64,000 nucleotides of DNA from Phaffia rhodozyma (GCA_014706385.1 JACGZH010000008.1:1302001-1366000), one strand, 5' to 3'; shown: positions 37,203 through 48,235, counted from the stretch's first letter. Made by a program: numbers and translations. Notes: a model not told the origin generated them from the sequence alone.

Positions 37203-37280
37203 CAGTGATCGCACAGGCCTGGCCGGTCAGTTTGTCGGTCTCCAGCCGGCCGTCCGTCCGTCCGTCCGGGAGGCAAAAGA

Positions 37281-37378
37281 TACTCCATATGAGGTTCGAA
37301 CTCATGATCCTTGTTAAGCACTAGAGGCACGGACGGCAACCTATAAGAACAATGCGATAACCACTTCGCCAATGGAGT
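37281..37378 (-). tRNA. tRNA-Ile(TAT) with intron, copy 4
   Basis: Same ends, length and intron as 8239-8336. Confidence 0.96.
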
Positions 37379-37540
37379 AAAGGTAAGCGTCGGTGGAAAA
37401 AGACGAGACAGGACGAGACAGGACGAGACAGGACGAGAGAAGGCCGCACCGGACGGCACACGCCAGACCGGGCCGAGTCCGACAGAAGACGGCACAGGCG
37501 GCAGGAGGAAGGACGGGAAAAAGAGGGCAAAAAAAAGGAA

Positions 37541-37623
37541 AGGTCCTACTCAGATTCGAACTGGGGATTCGAGAAGGTGAGTCAATCAGAATCTCGCGTG
37601 ATAACCAACTTCACCATAGAACC
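37541..37623 (-). tRNA. tRNA-Gln(CTG) with intron, copy 4
   Basis: Same ends, length and intron as 8510-8592. Confidence 0.95.
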
Positions 37624-37815
37624 GGTCGTTGTCGGCCTATTGCCCTCGCGAGTCTCGTTCCGGCGGTGTGTCCGCTGGCAAGGGTCCGTCGGCGCGTGTC
37701 CGCTGGCAGGTGTGCTTACATCGCTGGCCGACCTGTCCGCCCGCCGCACGTGGCCCGGCCGGCATGACACGCACGGCCGACCCGATACACACAGCGGACA
37801 TCGGAGCAAAAAGCA

Positions 37816-37888
37816 AGCCCAAACGCGGATTTGAACCACGGACCTCACCGTTACGAGCGGCGCACTATAACCACTTAGCTATTCGGGC
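37816..37888 (-). tRNA. tRNA-Thr(CGT), copy 4
   Basis: Same ends, length and T73 as 8785-8857. Confidence 0.95.
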
Positions 37889-38039
37889 CTGGTGCCCGTC
37901 GCCCGGTCGTGTTGTCTCTAACGGTGTTGGTGTGTCGATGTGTTGGTGTACCGGTGTGGTCAGGACCCGGCCCACACCGTCCGCTCGGCCAGACGTAGCC
38001 CATCGAGGTCGACCGCCGGGGCGGCTGGGCAGTCAACGT

Positions 38040-38126
38040 GCCTGGGTAGTTTAGTGGTAAAACGTAGGTCTCATACCGTCACCCGAGTGTGATCCTCAGC
38101 CGCGAGTTCGATTCTCGCTCTGGGCA
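38040..38126 (+). tRNA. elongator tRNA-Met with intron, copy 4
   Basis: Same ends, length and intron as 9009-9095. Confidence 0.94.
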
Positions 38127-38375
38127 ACCCTTTTTTTTTCCTCTTTTGCTGTGTTTCCCATCCTTCCTGATGGTTGGTGGGCGGCCGGGCTGGGCCAGGC
38201 GGAGGTGCGGTCGGATCCGGCCGTCAGATGGGCTGAGCATGACGGCAGTGGAAGTGGAAGTGGCGGCGGTGGCGGTGGCGGTGGCGTCGGCAGTGCTGAT
38301 GACGACGACGACTGCTGCTGCGCAGAGTCCGCTTGGACGAGAATCTATCCGGACAAACGGTGCTGGCACCATACC

Positions 38376-38462
38376 CGCCGCTTAGCTCATCTGGAAGAGC
38401 GTTGGTTTGTAAAGGATACACTTGTTCACCGAAGGCACTCGGTTCGATCCCGAGAGCGGCGA
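38376..38462 (+). tRNA. tRNA-Tyr(GTA) with intron, copy 4
   Basis: Same ends, length and intron as 9338-9424. Confidence 0.97.
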
Positions 38463-38684
38463 TCTTGTTTTTTTTGCCTTTTGCTTTTTGTTCTTTTTTG
38501 TTCTTTTTTTCTGCCTTGTGGCTGCTTCCTCTTTGACTGCTAGGGTTCCTGCCTTCGGTCCAGTCCGGTCGCTCTCACGCAGCATGCGCACTGTCTCGGC
38601 CAGACGGGCGATGCGACCGATGACGTTCTCCCAGCTGCTGCTGCCGATGTAGTGGTCACCGGGGCAGGGCAAGCGATCATATCT

Positions 38685-38783
38685 GGCCGATTGGTGTAGT
38701 GGCTATCACAGCAGTTTTCGGTACTCGTCCGCAAGGTCGTCTTCGCTCGCTGCTGGTCGTCGGTTCGATCCCGACATCGGTCT
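38685..38783 (+). tRNA. tRNA-Arg(TCG) with intron, copy 4
   Basis: Same ends, length and intron as 9647-9745. Confidence 0.95.
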
Positions 38784-39009
38784 AAATGTTCACTTTTTGT
38801 GTCCCCCTTTCTTTTTTGCCCTCTTTTTTGCCCTCCTTTTTGCCCTTCTTTTTCTCTGCACGCTCTCTCTGCACTCTGTTTCTATCGGCCGTTGTGTGGG
38901 TCACTGTCTGTCCGACCGGTCTGGCCTGTGTGCGCGTGTCCACCACGGTCGAGCCAGGTCGACACAGCTCCCTGTGGTGGGGCAGGCAGACGGGCGGGAA
39001 AACAAAAAA

Positions 39010-39083
39010 AGACCCATACCCGACTTGAACGGATGACCTCAAGATTTGGAATCTTGCGCTGCTACCAACTGAGCTAATGGGTC
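39010..39083 (-). tRNA. tRNA-Trp(CCA), copy 5
   Basis: Same ends, length and anticodon as 226-299. Confidence 0.95.
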
Positions 39084-39240
39084 GCTTGCCCGGGGCCTCC
39101 GTGCCCAGAGGGTATGTCGAGCGCCCGGCTGGCTGGCCGTACAGACGGTGGCACCATGCGGCCGGCTTGCAGGCCTCCAGCACGGACGGCCGGACGGGGG
39201 CCAGGGAAAAAACCGAGGGAAAACGAGCAAAAAGACAATG

Positions 39241-39312
39241 TTGCCAAGGCCCGTCTCGATCAGGCGACCTCCGGGTTATGAGCCCGGCGCGCTTCCACTG
39301 CGCTACTTGGCA
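39241..39312 (-). tRNA. initiator tRNA-Met, copy 5
   Basis: Same ends, length and anticodon as 457-528. Confidence 0.96.
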
Positions 39313-39520
39313 TTGATGGGAGACCATGGCTGAGGAGTGTGTATGTGGTGTCGGCCGCAGGTCACGTGCCGGTGTCGATGTCAGTGTCGACGTCAGTGTC
39401 GATGCCAGTGCCAGCACCAGTGTCATTACCAATGCCAGTGTCAATGCCAGTCACACCATCGACTGGTGCGACCGACGGTACACCTGGCCATGGTCTGCCG
39501 GGTGGGCCTGACAGTCATCG

Positions 39521-39594
39521 GATCGATTAGCTCAGTTGGTTAGAGCGTGGTGCTAATAACGCCAAGGTCGCGGGTTCGACCCCCTCATTGATCA
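39521..39594 (+). tRNA. tRNA-Ile(AAT), copy 5
   Basis: Same ends, length and anticodon as 737-810. Confidence 0.96.
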
Positions 39595-39848
39595 CTTTTT
39601 CTTTCTTTTTCTAATTTCGCCATCTTTTTTTGCCATCTTTTTGCACCCCTCCTGTTCTCGACCGTTGCGGTCTGTGTGGCATTGTTGTCGACTGGCACGC
39701 TCCATGGTGAGCGATGCAGTGTTGTGACGGTGTGACGATGTGGTGGTGCGGTGGCGACGATGGGAACGCAGATATACACCCGGCTGTGCTGGACAGTGTC
39801 CGACCAGACATGGGCCTATGGTGTCTGGGCTGGGCTGGGAGGCATCGT

Positions 39849-39936
39849 GCATGCTTGGTGTAGTGGTATCGCGCCATGTTAGGGTCTTTGCGCCTTGTCT
39901 CATGGAGGGTCCTCAGTTCAATCCTGGGAGCGTGCC
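39849..39936 (+). tRNA. tRNA-Pro(AGG) with intron, copy 5, one extra base
   Basis: As 1067-1153 with one G added at the 3' side of the anticodon arm/variable loop (GGAGGGTCC for GGAGGTCC), 88 bp. Confidence 0.9.
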
Positions 39937-40131
39937 TTTTTCCTTTTCCTTTCGTTCTTTGTTTCCTTTTCCCGAGCGCTTCCTGTCGCTCTTCGTTGTT
40001 TTCTGCCACTTTTCACTCACTTTTTGCCACTCTCCGCCACTTTCTCGGCAGCAGACAAGCGATGTGTGCACCCGGTGGAGACGTCTCTGACGCATGGACA
40101 AGGTGTCTGGACACGGATGACAGCCATCAAG

Positions 40132-40203
40132 TCCTCAATTGTCTAACGGCTATGATAACCGCCTCTCACGCGGTAGGCCCGGGTTCGACTCCCGGTTGGG
40201 GAT
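40132..40203 (+). tRNA. tRNA-Glu(CTC), copy 5
   Basis: Same ends, length and T73 as 1363-1434. Confidence 0.95.
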
Positions 40204-40418
40204 CTCTCTTTTGGTCTTTCTTTTGCTCTCGTTTCTTTTTTTCTTTTTTCCTTGTCCTTCTTTCCTTTCGTCTTGTTTTTGTATGTCCGTTCTGACCACT
40301 GGTATCAGCGCTGGTGTGTGCCTGCGGGTACTGTGTGGTTGAATGCACGGTATGGGGTGCATGCACCGGCCAGCTGTCCAGCCACCTGGCGAGCGGACAA
40401 GGCTGACATCCAACCGAC

Positions 40419-40492
40419 TCTTGGATGGTCTAACGGTTATGATTTCCGCCTGTCACGCGGGAGAGACCGGGGTTCGACTCCCCGTCCGGGAG
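40419..40492 (+). tRNA. tRNA-Asp(GTC), copy 5, two extra bases
   Basis: As 1665-1736 with a GA duplication in the variable loop (GGGAGAGACC for GGGAGACC), 74 bp. Confidence 0.88.
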
Positions 40493-40868
40493 CACTTTTT
40501 GCCTTTTGCTCCTCTCTTTTGTACTTGCATTTGTACTTGCATTTGTACTTGCATTTGTACTTGCATTTGCATTTGCATCTGTTCTTTCCATCTCTTTTGC
40601 TGTACAGCTGTATGGTTGTCTTGCTTTGTTGTGTTTGTCCGTCGACGGCCATCGATCGTTATCTTTTTTTCTTTGGTCTGTATGTCTCCTTCTTTTTCTC
40701 TTTCTTTTTCTTTTGCTCTCTTTGACGGCGCATGTTTGGCAGCACACGCTCCGAAAGACGCACCGAGCACAGCACAGCACGCCGACACGTGTGCGCTGGG
40801 CAGACCAACTGGCTGGATGGCTGTTGAGCACAGGCTATGGGCAGTCGATCGGCAGACCGAGACCATAC

Positions 40869-40951
40869 GCTGTCTTAATCAAGTGGTCTACGATGAGAGA
40901 TTAGAAATCTCTTCCTCTTTGAGGGCGCAGGTTCGAATCCTGCAGACAGCT
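40869..40951 (+). tRNA. tRNA-Ser(AGA), copy 5
   Basis: Same ends, length and T73 as 2118-2200. Confidence 0.94.
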
Positions 40952-41175
40952 TTCTTTTGCACCCTGTACTTTGCCACCGTGGCCTTTGCTCTTTTTGCTT
41001 TTTTTTTTCTCCTTCTTCTTCTCTTCTATGCCTTTGCCTATGTGTGTCTATGGTTGTCGTTCATGTATGCATAGTACGCACACACCGGGCAGCCAGCCCC
41101 CCAAAAAAAAGACGGCCACACCATCGAAGCCATCCTCACTGACACACAGAGCGAGGACCGGAAAAAAAAAAGGGA

Positions 41176-41261
41176 TGCCGTCAGCCTGAATCGAACAGGC
41201 GACCTTATGATTGCGGACAGATGTCTTCAGTCATACGCTCCACCAATTGAGCTATGACGGC
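41176..41261 (-). tRNA. tRNA-Phe(GAA) with intron, copy 5
   Basis: Same ends, length and intron as 2424-2509. Confidence 0.96.
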
Positions 41262-41457
41262 CGGTGACAGTCAGCGCCGTCCATCAGGCCATGGCCCGTC
41301 TGGGTGGCTGTCGGGCCGTCGGACCACTCAGCTGGCACTCACTCGGTCGGTCTCAGCCGGGTCGGTGTGTGTGCTGACGCGGCAGGCAAAAACATGCTGG
41401 GCACTGACCGTCAGCGTGTGCTGTCTGAGTGCTCGGACACAGCAGGCGACCATCCCA

Positions 41458-41530
41458 TGCCCTGTAGCTCAGTTGGTAGAGCGTGGAGCTGTTAACTCCA
41501 AGGTCTACGGTTCGAGCCCGTACGGGGCAG
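41458..41530 (+). tRNA. tRNA-Asn(GTT), copy 5
   Basis: Same ends, length and anticodon as 2705-2777. Confidence 0.96.
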
Positions 41531-41693
41531 TCTTTTTGTCGTCTTTTTGTCTCCTCATTTTTTTTCCCTCTCCCTTTCCTGTGCAGTACTTCCCCTCTCG
41601 TCTTCTGCCGTCCATGAGGTGTGCGTGTTCTTGGTATGTTCTTGCGATGGACATCATCCATCTTCCACCAGCATGCTCGGCCGGCAAGAAAAA

Positions 41694-41766
41694 AGGAGTC
41701 ACCCGGGATTGAACCAGGGACCTGCTGGGTTGCAACCAGCCGCAACTACCGCTGTGCTATAACTCC
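41694..41766 (-). tRNA. tRNA-Cys(GCA), copy 5
   Basis: Same ends, length and anticodon as 2963-3035. Confidence 0.96.
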
Positions 41767-42033
41767 GTATGAGGCTGCCGCGCCATCGGACAGATCATCC
41801 ACAGGCACGCTTGCACACATGCACACAGCACAGTGGCAGCCGCTTTGTCGTCCTGCGATCGAGTAGTGGCAGCTGTGGACGCAACATCGCCCGGTGCGAC
41901 CAGGCCGGCGTCACAGATGCTGCATCTGCACAGAGAAAACAAAAGGAACAAAGGAGCAGAAAAAGAACAAGAAAAAAGAGCAAGAAAAAAGAGCAAGAAA
42001 AAAGAGCAAAAAGAACAAAAAGAACAAAAAGAG

Positions 42034-42105
42034 TAGTCGCACCCAGAGTCGAACTGGGGTCGTGAGTGTGTTAGACTCAAGTGATAACCGTTACACCATG
42101 CAACT
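42034..42105 (-). tRNA. tRNA-Val(AAC), copy 5
   Basis: Same ends, length and anticodon as 3317-3388. Confidence 0.96.
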
Positions 42106-42296
42106 CTGATGACTGCCGGTCTCTGCCCAGTATCCTACTCATCGACCAGGCACCGCTCGCTCCGCCGTCTGCCCGCCCGCCGCTGTGTGTCCATCGGTCG
42201 GCCGGCCCATCAGCCCGATCGTGCGACACCGGGACCATGCCTGCCGACAAGCTGGCCCTCAGACGAGGCAGCCCGGGGAGAAAACAAAAAGGATCG

Positions 42297-42369
42297 TTCC
42301 CCATCCGGGAGTCGAACCCGGGTCCTCAGCGTGAAAAGCTGATATCGTAAACCGTTTGACCAATGAGGA
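42297..42369 (-). tRNA. tRNA-Glu(TTC), copy 5
   Basis: Same ends, length and anticodon as 3580-3652. Confidence 0.96.
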
Positions 42370-42509
42370 CTAGTACAAGCACGCCGAATCGGTCGAGTCG
42401 TCTGCAGTCGTCTGCAGTCGTGCGCAGTCGTGTGCAGCCTGCTCCGTCGTGCGGTAGGCTGTGAGCGGGTGGCCGCCGGTCAGCATGCTTCCGACCGGAC
42501 GGCAAAAAG

Positions 42510-42581
42510 TGGACCCAGCAGGGATTGAACCCGCGGCCTTTCGCATGCAAAGCGAATGTGATACCACTACACCATAAGCCC
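42510..42581 (-). tRNA. tRNA-Ala(TGC), copy 5
   Basis: Same ends, length and G3:U70 as 3793-3864. Confidence 0.97.
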
Positions 42582-42720
42582 GTGTGGGATGGAGGCGTGG
42601 TGTGTCGGCCGGTGGGGCGAAGTGCGGTGAGGTGCGGCGAGGTGAGGTCTGGTATGATGCTATCAGAAACAGAGTCTTGGTTGCAAAACCACACGGAACC
42701 TCTCGGCGGGGGGCAAAAGA

Positions 42721-42802
42721 TGAACAGAGGGGGATTCGAACCCCCGCATCTTGCGATATCAGAACTTGAGTCTGACGCCTTAGACCGCTCGGCCATCTGT
42801 CC
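42721..42802 (-). tRNA. tRNA-Leu(CAA), copy 5
   Basis: Same ends, length and anticodon as 4039-4120. Confidence 0.96.
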
Positions 42803-42891
42803 GGATGGGGTGCGTGAGGTGTGTGTGGGTGCGGGAGTGTGCGGGAGTGTGGGCCGGGTAGAGCGAGTGCACCCTGCCCGGGCACACACAC

Positions 42892-42977
42892 GCCCCGTTG
42901 GCAGAATGGTAACGCGTCTCCTTCCTACTGTCTGGTGAGAGAGGTGAAGATTCTGGGTTCAATCCCCAGGCGGGGTT
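42892..42977 (+). tRNA. tRNA-Arg(CCT) with intron, copy 5
   Basis: Same ends, length and intron as 4230-4315. Confidence 0.9.
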
Positions 42978-43211
42978 TCTCTTTTTTTGCGGCGGGCGTG
43001 GTTGGGGTGTGGTTGGGGCGTGGTTGGGGTGTGAGTGGGGCGTGGTTGGGGTGTGAGTGGGGTGTGAGTGGGGTTGTGAGTGAGAATGTGAGTGAGAAGG
43101 TGGGTGAGAATGTGGGTGTACACGTGAGACGCTTGGTATGCTGGCGGGCTGTAGAGTGTGGACTGTATGCGCAGGGTATAGGACTGATGTATGTGGACCC
43201 CTCCCATCAAC

Positions 43212-43283
43212 GGGATGTTCGTATAATGGTTATTATTCCAGATTTCCATTCTGGAGACAGGTGTTCGATTCACCTACATCTCA
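43212..43283 (+). tRNA. tRNA-Gly(TCC), copy 5
   Basis: Same ends, length and anticodon as 4514-4585. Confidence 0.96.
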
Positions 43284-43452
43284 TTTTTGTCATTTTTTTT
43301 TTGTGCGCGTGGCGGGGGCGGAGGCGGTGGCAGTACAAGACACTGTGCGGACGGCGGCAAGACTCTGAGGCACACGACCGGGGCGTGGGAGGGTGCTAGT
43401 TGGGTGGCGGCGTTGGTGTCTAGGGGTACGGGCCGGGCTGGGGACTATAACC

Positions 43453-43544
43453 GCCCTGTTAGCTCAATCGGTAGAGCGTCAGACTCTTACCCAGTCTCTT
43501 GACAGTTGGCATCTGAAGGCTGGGGTTCGACCCCCCATGGGGCT
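43453..43544 (+). tRNA. tRNA-Lys(CTT) with intron, copy 5, T stem shortened
   Basis: As 4754-4847 but one G and one C are lost from the two sides of the G5/C5 T stem, leaving a 4-bp stem (92 bp). Loss on both sides of a homopolymer pair suggests consensus error. Confidence 0.85.
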
Positions 43545-43761
43545 AGCTTCGTTTTTGTGTGTCGGTGTGATTTTTTGTTTCTGTTTCTGTTTCTGTTTTC
43601 GTTCTTGTGTTTTTGTTTGCTGGCTTGGTGTGCGCTTGGTGGGCCGTCGACGGTGGAAGGGTGCATGGAGGGTTGAACAGAGGTGAGAGGTGGGTCGGCT
43701 GGTGGGTCGCGCGGGCATGTCTGACGATCTGGGCTGGTAGCACGGACAGACAGACACACAC

Positions 43762-43834
43762 GGGGATTTAGCTCAGTTGGCAGAGCGCAATCTTAGCATG
43801 GTTGAGGTCGTGAGTTCGATTCTTACAATCTCCA
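43762..43834 (+). tRNA. tRNA-Ala(AGC), copy 5
   Basis: Same ends, length and G3:U70 as 5078-5150. Confidence 0.97.
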
Positions 43835-44046
43835 CTTTTTTGTGTCGTTTTTGTGTGTTTTTTTGTGTTTTTTGGTAGTCTTTTTTTTTTTTTCCGCCCC
43901 GCTGCCTTTTTTTGCACTCTCTTCTTTCGCTCTGCTCCTCTCGGTCATGCTCCGTCCTGCCCACCACATCACACACCATGTGTTGCACCGAGACAGGCCG
44001 GCTGCTGCGAGCACACTGGCCGACCGGCCGGACAGGCCTTCATCCA

Positions 44047-44139
44047 GGTGAGGTGGCCGAGTGGTCTAAGGCGCTGTGTTAAGGCTCTTTCTATGCCCCG
44101 CAGTCAGTAATGGCGCGAGTTCGAATCTCGCCCTCATCA
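44047..44139 (+). tRNA. tRNA-Leu(AAG) with intron, copy 5
   Basis: Same ends, length and intron as 5361-5453. Confidence 0.95.
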
Positions 44140-44310
44140 CTTTTTGTCCGGCCGGCACGGGCCGTGCCTCTCGGGTCTGCCTGGCCGGGCTGTGCTCTCA
44201 GGTGCGGTGCCATGGTAGTATGATGCCACGTTGCAACACTGCCACACCCCCTTGCTGTCTGCCGGTCCGTTTTGGACTGTGGACTGAATGAACAGACCGT
44301 ACAGCATCCA

Positions 44311-44381
44311 ACAGCTGTGGTGAAATGGTATCATTGGTGCTTGCCATGCACTAGGCCGGGGTTCGATTCCCCGCGGTTGTA
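44311..44381 (+). tRNA. tRNA-Gly(GCC), copy 5
   Basis: Same ends, length and anticodon as 5625-5695. Confidence 0.95.
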
Positions 44382-44572
44382 TCCTTTTTTTTTCTCGTCC
44401 CACACACCGATCGGCTCTGTGCTGGCGGGTGCACATCTGCCGATCGTCCGTGTTCGGTCTCGCCGGCTGGTGCGATGATGGTGTGTGCTGCCGTTCGGAC
44501 GAGCAGTGCGTCTGTGCCGACACAGGGGCAGGACACGAAGGACGTACCGACGCGCTCGGTGGACACCAACCG

Positions 44573-44645
44573 TCCTTCTTAGCTCAGTTGGTAGAGCGCG
44601 ACACTAGTAATGTCGAGGTCAGTCGTTCAAATCGGCTAGCAGGAA
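44573..44645 (+). tRNA. tRNA-Thr(AGT), copy 5
   Basis: Same ends, length and U5:C68 mismatch as 5887-5959. Confidence 0.95.
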
Positions 44646-44843
44646 CATTCTTCTTTTTTTTATTCTCCGTTCATTTCCGTTCATTTCTTCTTCTTCTTTT
44701 TCTGTTGTATCCTTCCCTGTCGCCCCGGCGGGCGTCTGGTCGACGCGTGCTCGTTAGGGTTCCGCACAAAGCACAGCACCACACCACACCACACACCACA
44801 AACGACACCACAAACAACACCACAAACGCAGGGAAAGCATGCT

Positions 44844-44942
44844 GGTGAAGTGGCCGAGTGGTCTAAGGCGCTGTGTTTAGGTCTCTCTTCCGAGTCCAGA
44901 CCGCAGTCAGTAATGGCGCGAGTTCAAATCTCGTCTTCATCA
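44844..44942 (+). tRNA. tRNA-Leu(TAG) with intron, copy 5
   Basis: Same ends, length and intron as 6158-6256. Confidence 0.95.
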
Positions 44943-44976
44943 TTCCTTTTGTCCCGGCCGGGGGGGCAGGGCAGCT

Positions 44977-45058
44977 GGGGATTTAGGCTAGTTGGTAAAC
45001 TGGACGCTTCGCACTGTCGATCATGTGTCATTCCTGGGTTCGATTCCCGGAGTCTCCA
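44977..45058 (+). tRNA. tRNA-Ala(CGC) with intron, copy 5
   Basis: Same ends, length and intron as 6292-6373. Confidence 0.93.
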
Positions 45059-45214
45059 TCTCTTTTGGTGTGTTTCGGTGTGTTTTGTTTTATCTTGGCG
45101 TATTTGATTTCGTTGCATTTCATATGGCATGTTGTGTGTCGTGTTCTGTGTGTCTTCTCTTGGTCTGCTGCCCACCGGCTTGTGCTCACCGCTCACCGAG
45201 CGGCGTCCATCCAA

Positions 45215-45324
45215 GGCCGTTTGGCGGAGTGGTCTAACGCGGTAGCCTCGAACGAGTCCCCTCTGTGGGACGACGCGACAGCTACTCTTCTCTGAAGGCG
45301 TAGGTTCAAATCCTACAGCGGTCG
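45215..45324 (+). tRNA. tRNA-Ser(CGA) with intron, copy 5
   Basis: Same ends, length and intron as 6531-6640. Confidence 0.95.
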
Positions 45325-45466
45325 TCCTTTCTCTTTTTCTTTTTGCCCACTTCCGTTCTCTCTGCCTTCTGTCGCGTCGATCCTTCCTTGCTGTCTGTGT
45401 TTGCTGTCTCCGCATGCTCACACCCCGCCAGGCAGACAGACAGACGGGCTGACGGGCTGCCATCGT

Positions 45467-45560
45467 GCGTGATTGGTGTAGTGGTATCACGCCAAGTTTG
45501 GGCACACTTTCTGCCGTGCACATCTCTTGGAGGTCTTCGGTTCAATCCCGGAATCGCGCC
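45467..45560 (+). tRNA. tRNA-Pro(TGG) with intron, copy 5
   Basis: Same ends, length and intron as 6783-6876. Confidence 0.96.
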
Positions 45561-46019
45561 TTTTTGTTCGGCCCGTCTGGGCGGGTGGCGTGGTCGGTGT
45601 AGGGTTACTTGCTGTGTCAGTTGCTGTGTTACTTGCTGTGCTACTCATAGGATTACCCGCCACATAGCGTCCCGCTGTTACCCTATGCTGTGTACTCTTT
45701 TTTTTTTTCTTTTTTCTTTTTCCTCTCCCGTTTTTTCTTTGTCCTCTTTTTTCCTCTTTTTTCCCTTCTTTTTTCCCTTCTTTTCCCTCTTTTCCCTTTT
45801 TCTTCTTTTTTCTTCTTTTTTTTCTGTCAACGATAGATGCATCAATATAGAAGAGAAAAAGACATATGGCAGAAAGACAACAGCATAACAATGGCAACAC
45901 AGTAAAAACATAGCGAGAACACAACGAGAACACAACGAGAACACAACCATGCAATGCAATGCACCAGCAACACAGTGTCAACACAACAGAAAGACCAAAA
46001 CAAAAGAAGGCAAAGATCC

Positions 46020-46116
46020 TCGTAGTCAGACGCCTTACCGCTGGGCCACTCGGCCAGAGCGAATGGGTGGTGGGACCACTAGACCAAGACGGGGTTCGAA
46101 CCCGCGATTTCCTGAT
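46020..46116 (-). tRNA. permuted tRNA-Arg(ACG), copy 5
   Basis: 3' half before 5' half, same length, linker and flanking inverted repeat as 7420-7516. Confidence 0.9.
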
Positions 46117-46349
46117 GCATACAAGCTGGCAGCCGGCCATGACGACCGTTCCACCATCTTTGCCTTTAGCTTTCGTCTGGTTGTGTGGATGTATGGCCAA
46201 GTGGATGTGTGGGCGTTGGCTCTGCTAGGGTTATCCGAGGCGGTGGGCGTCCGGCCGATCCGTCCGATCGCCCATCGGATATCGGACGTCGGACGTCGGA
46301 CGTCGAGCCCCGGAGTACGGAGCCCGGCGGAGAAAAGGCCGTGTCGATC

Positions 46350-46433
46350 GGTCGCCTGGTCTAGTGGTATGACGCTTGCTTCACATCTCACCCGGTGCGC
46401 AATAGGTCGCCAGTTCGATCCTGGCGGTGACCA
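46350..46433 (+). tRNA. tRNA-Val(CAC) with intron, copy 5
   Basis: Same ends, length and intron as 7750-7833. Confidence 0.92.
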
Positions 46434-46653
46434 TGACGTCTTTTTGCCCTCAGCACACGGCCACGATGGACAGACCGAGAGAAGCCATCGCAAGATAAGA
46501 TGCATGATAAGATACACAGCCAGCCGACAGAGATGGCAGATAAGATCGACAGACACGATCGATCGGCAAGAAAGAAAGAAGATAAGATGGCGATAAAGAC
46601 AAAAGACAAAAGACAAAAGATACAAGATAAAAGCCAGGTCGGCAAAAAGACAA

Positions 46654-46753
46654 GGCGCGATCCCGGGATTGAACCGAGGACCTCCGTCAGACACGTGTTT
46701 CATGCGAGCCAGCAAAGCCCGAAGACGGCGTGATACCACTACACCAATCCCGC
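46654..46753 (-). tRNA. tRNA-Pro(CGG) with intron, copy 5
   Basis: Same ends, length and intron as 8061-8160. Confidence 0.94.
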
Positions 46754-46831
46754 CAGTGATCGCACAGGCCTGGCCGGTCAGTTTGTCGGTCTCCAGCCGG
46801 CCGTCCGTCCGTCCGTCCGGGAGGCAAAAGA

Positions 46832-46929
46832 TACTCCATATGAGGTTCGAACTCATGATCCTTGTTAAGCACTAGAGGCACGGACGGCAACCTATAAGAA
46901 CAATGCGATAACCACTTCGCCAATGGAGT
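46832..46929 (-). tRNA. tRNA-Ile(TAT) with intron, copy 5
   Basis: Same ends, length and intron as 8239-8336. Confidence 0.96.
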
Positions 46930-47091
46930 AAAGGTAAGCGTCGGTGGAAAAAGACGAGACAGGACGAGACAGGACGAGACAGGACGAGAGAAGGCCGCAC
47001 CGGACGGCACACGCCAGACCGGGCCGAGTCCGACAGAAGACGGCACAGGCGGCAGGAGGAAGGACGGGAAAAAGAGGGCAAAAAAAAGGAA

Positions 47092-47174
47092 AGGTCCTAC
47101 TCAGATTCGAACTGGGGATTCGAGAAGGTGAGTCAATCAGAATCTCGCGTGATAACCAACTTCACCATAGAACC
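47092..47174 (-). tRNA. tRNA-Gln(CTG) with intron, copy 5
   Basis: Same ends, length and intron as 8510-8592. Confidence 0.95.
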
Positions 47175-47366
47175 GGTCGTTGTCGGCCTATTGCCCTCGC
47201 GAGTCTCGTTCCGGCGGTGTGTCCGCTGGCAAGGGTCCGTCGGCGCGTGTCCGCTGGCAGGTGTGCTTACATCGCTGGCCGACCTGTCCGCCCGCCGCAC
47301 GTGGCCCGGCCGGCATGACACGCACGGCCGACCCGATACACACAGCGGACATCGGAGCAAAAAGCA

Positions 47367-47439
47367 AGCCCAAACGCGGATTTGAACCACGGACCTCACC
47401 GTTACGAGCGGCGCACTATAACCACTTAGCTATTCGGGC
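47367..47439 (-). tRNA. tRNA-Thr(CGT), copy 5
   Basis: Same ends, length and T73 as 8785-8857. Confidence 0.95.
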
Positions 47440-47590
47440 CTGGTGCCCGTCGCCCGGTCGTGTTGTCTCTAACGGTGTTGGTGTGTCGATGTGTTGGTGT
47501 ACCGGTGTGGTCAGGACCCGGCCCACACCGTCCGCTCGGCCAGACGTAGCCCATCGAGGTCGACCGCCGGGGCGGCTGGGCAGTCAACGT

Positions 47591-47677
47591 GCCTGGGTAG
47601 TTTAGTGGTAAAACGTAGGTCTCATACCGTCACCCGAGTGTGATCCTCAGCCGCGAGTTCGATTCTCGCTCTGGGCA
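47591..47677 (+). tRNA. elongator tRNA-Met with intron, copy 5
   Basis: Same ends, length and intron as 9009-9095. Confidence 0.94.
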
Positions 47678-47926
47678 ACCCTTTTTTTTTCCTCTTTTGC
47701 TGTGTTTCCCATCCTTCCTGATGGTTGGTGGGCGGCCGGGCTGGGCCAGGCGGAGGTGCGGTCGGATCCGGCCGTCAGATGGGCTGAGCATGACGGCAGT
47801 GGAAGTGGAAGTGGCGGCGGTGGCGGTGGCGGTGGCGTCGGCAGTGCTGATGACGACGACGACTGCTGCTGCGCAGAGTCCGCTTGGACGAGAATCTATC
47901 CGGACAAACGGTGCTGGCACCATACC

Positions 47927-48013
47927 CGCCGCTTAGCTCATCTGGAAGAGCGTTGGTTTGTAAAGGATACACTTGTTCACCGAAGGCACTCGGTTCGATC
48001 CCGAGAGCGGCGA
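47927..48013 (+). tRNA. tRNA-Tyr(GTA) with intron, copy 5
   Basis: Same ends, length and intron as 9338-9424. Confidence 0.97.
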
Positions 48014-48235
48014 TCTTGTTTTTTTGCCTTTTGCTTTTTGTTCTTTTTTGTTCTTTTTTTTCTGCCTTGTGGCTGCTTCCTCTTTGACTGCTAGGGTTCC
48101 TGCCTTCGGTCCAGTCCGGTCGCTCTCACGCAGCATGCGCACTGTCTCGGCCAGACGGGCGATGCGACCGATGACGTTCTCCCAGCTGCTGCTGCCGATG
48201 TAGTGGTCACCGGGGCAGGGCAAGCGATCATATCT

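Larger units (their letters stand above)
29184..38783. repeat. tRNA array unit 4 (9600 bp), mosaic type
   Basis: Mixes long-type markers (four TCTTTTTGTCG repeats near 32004) with short-type markers (three TTTCTG repeats near 34040, two GGGAGTGTG repeats near 33350, a 130-bp polypyrimidine tract). It has a private 48-bp expansion of a 12-mer repeat near 29760-29880. Confidence 0.95.
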
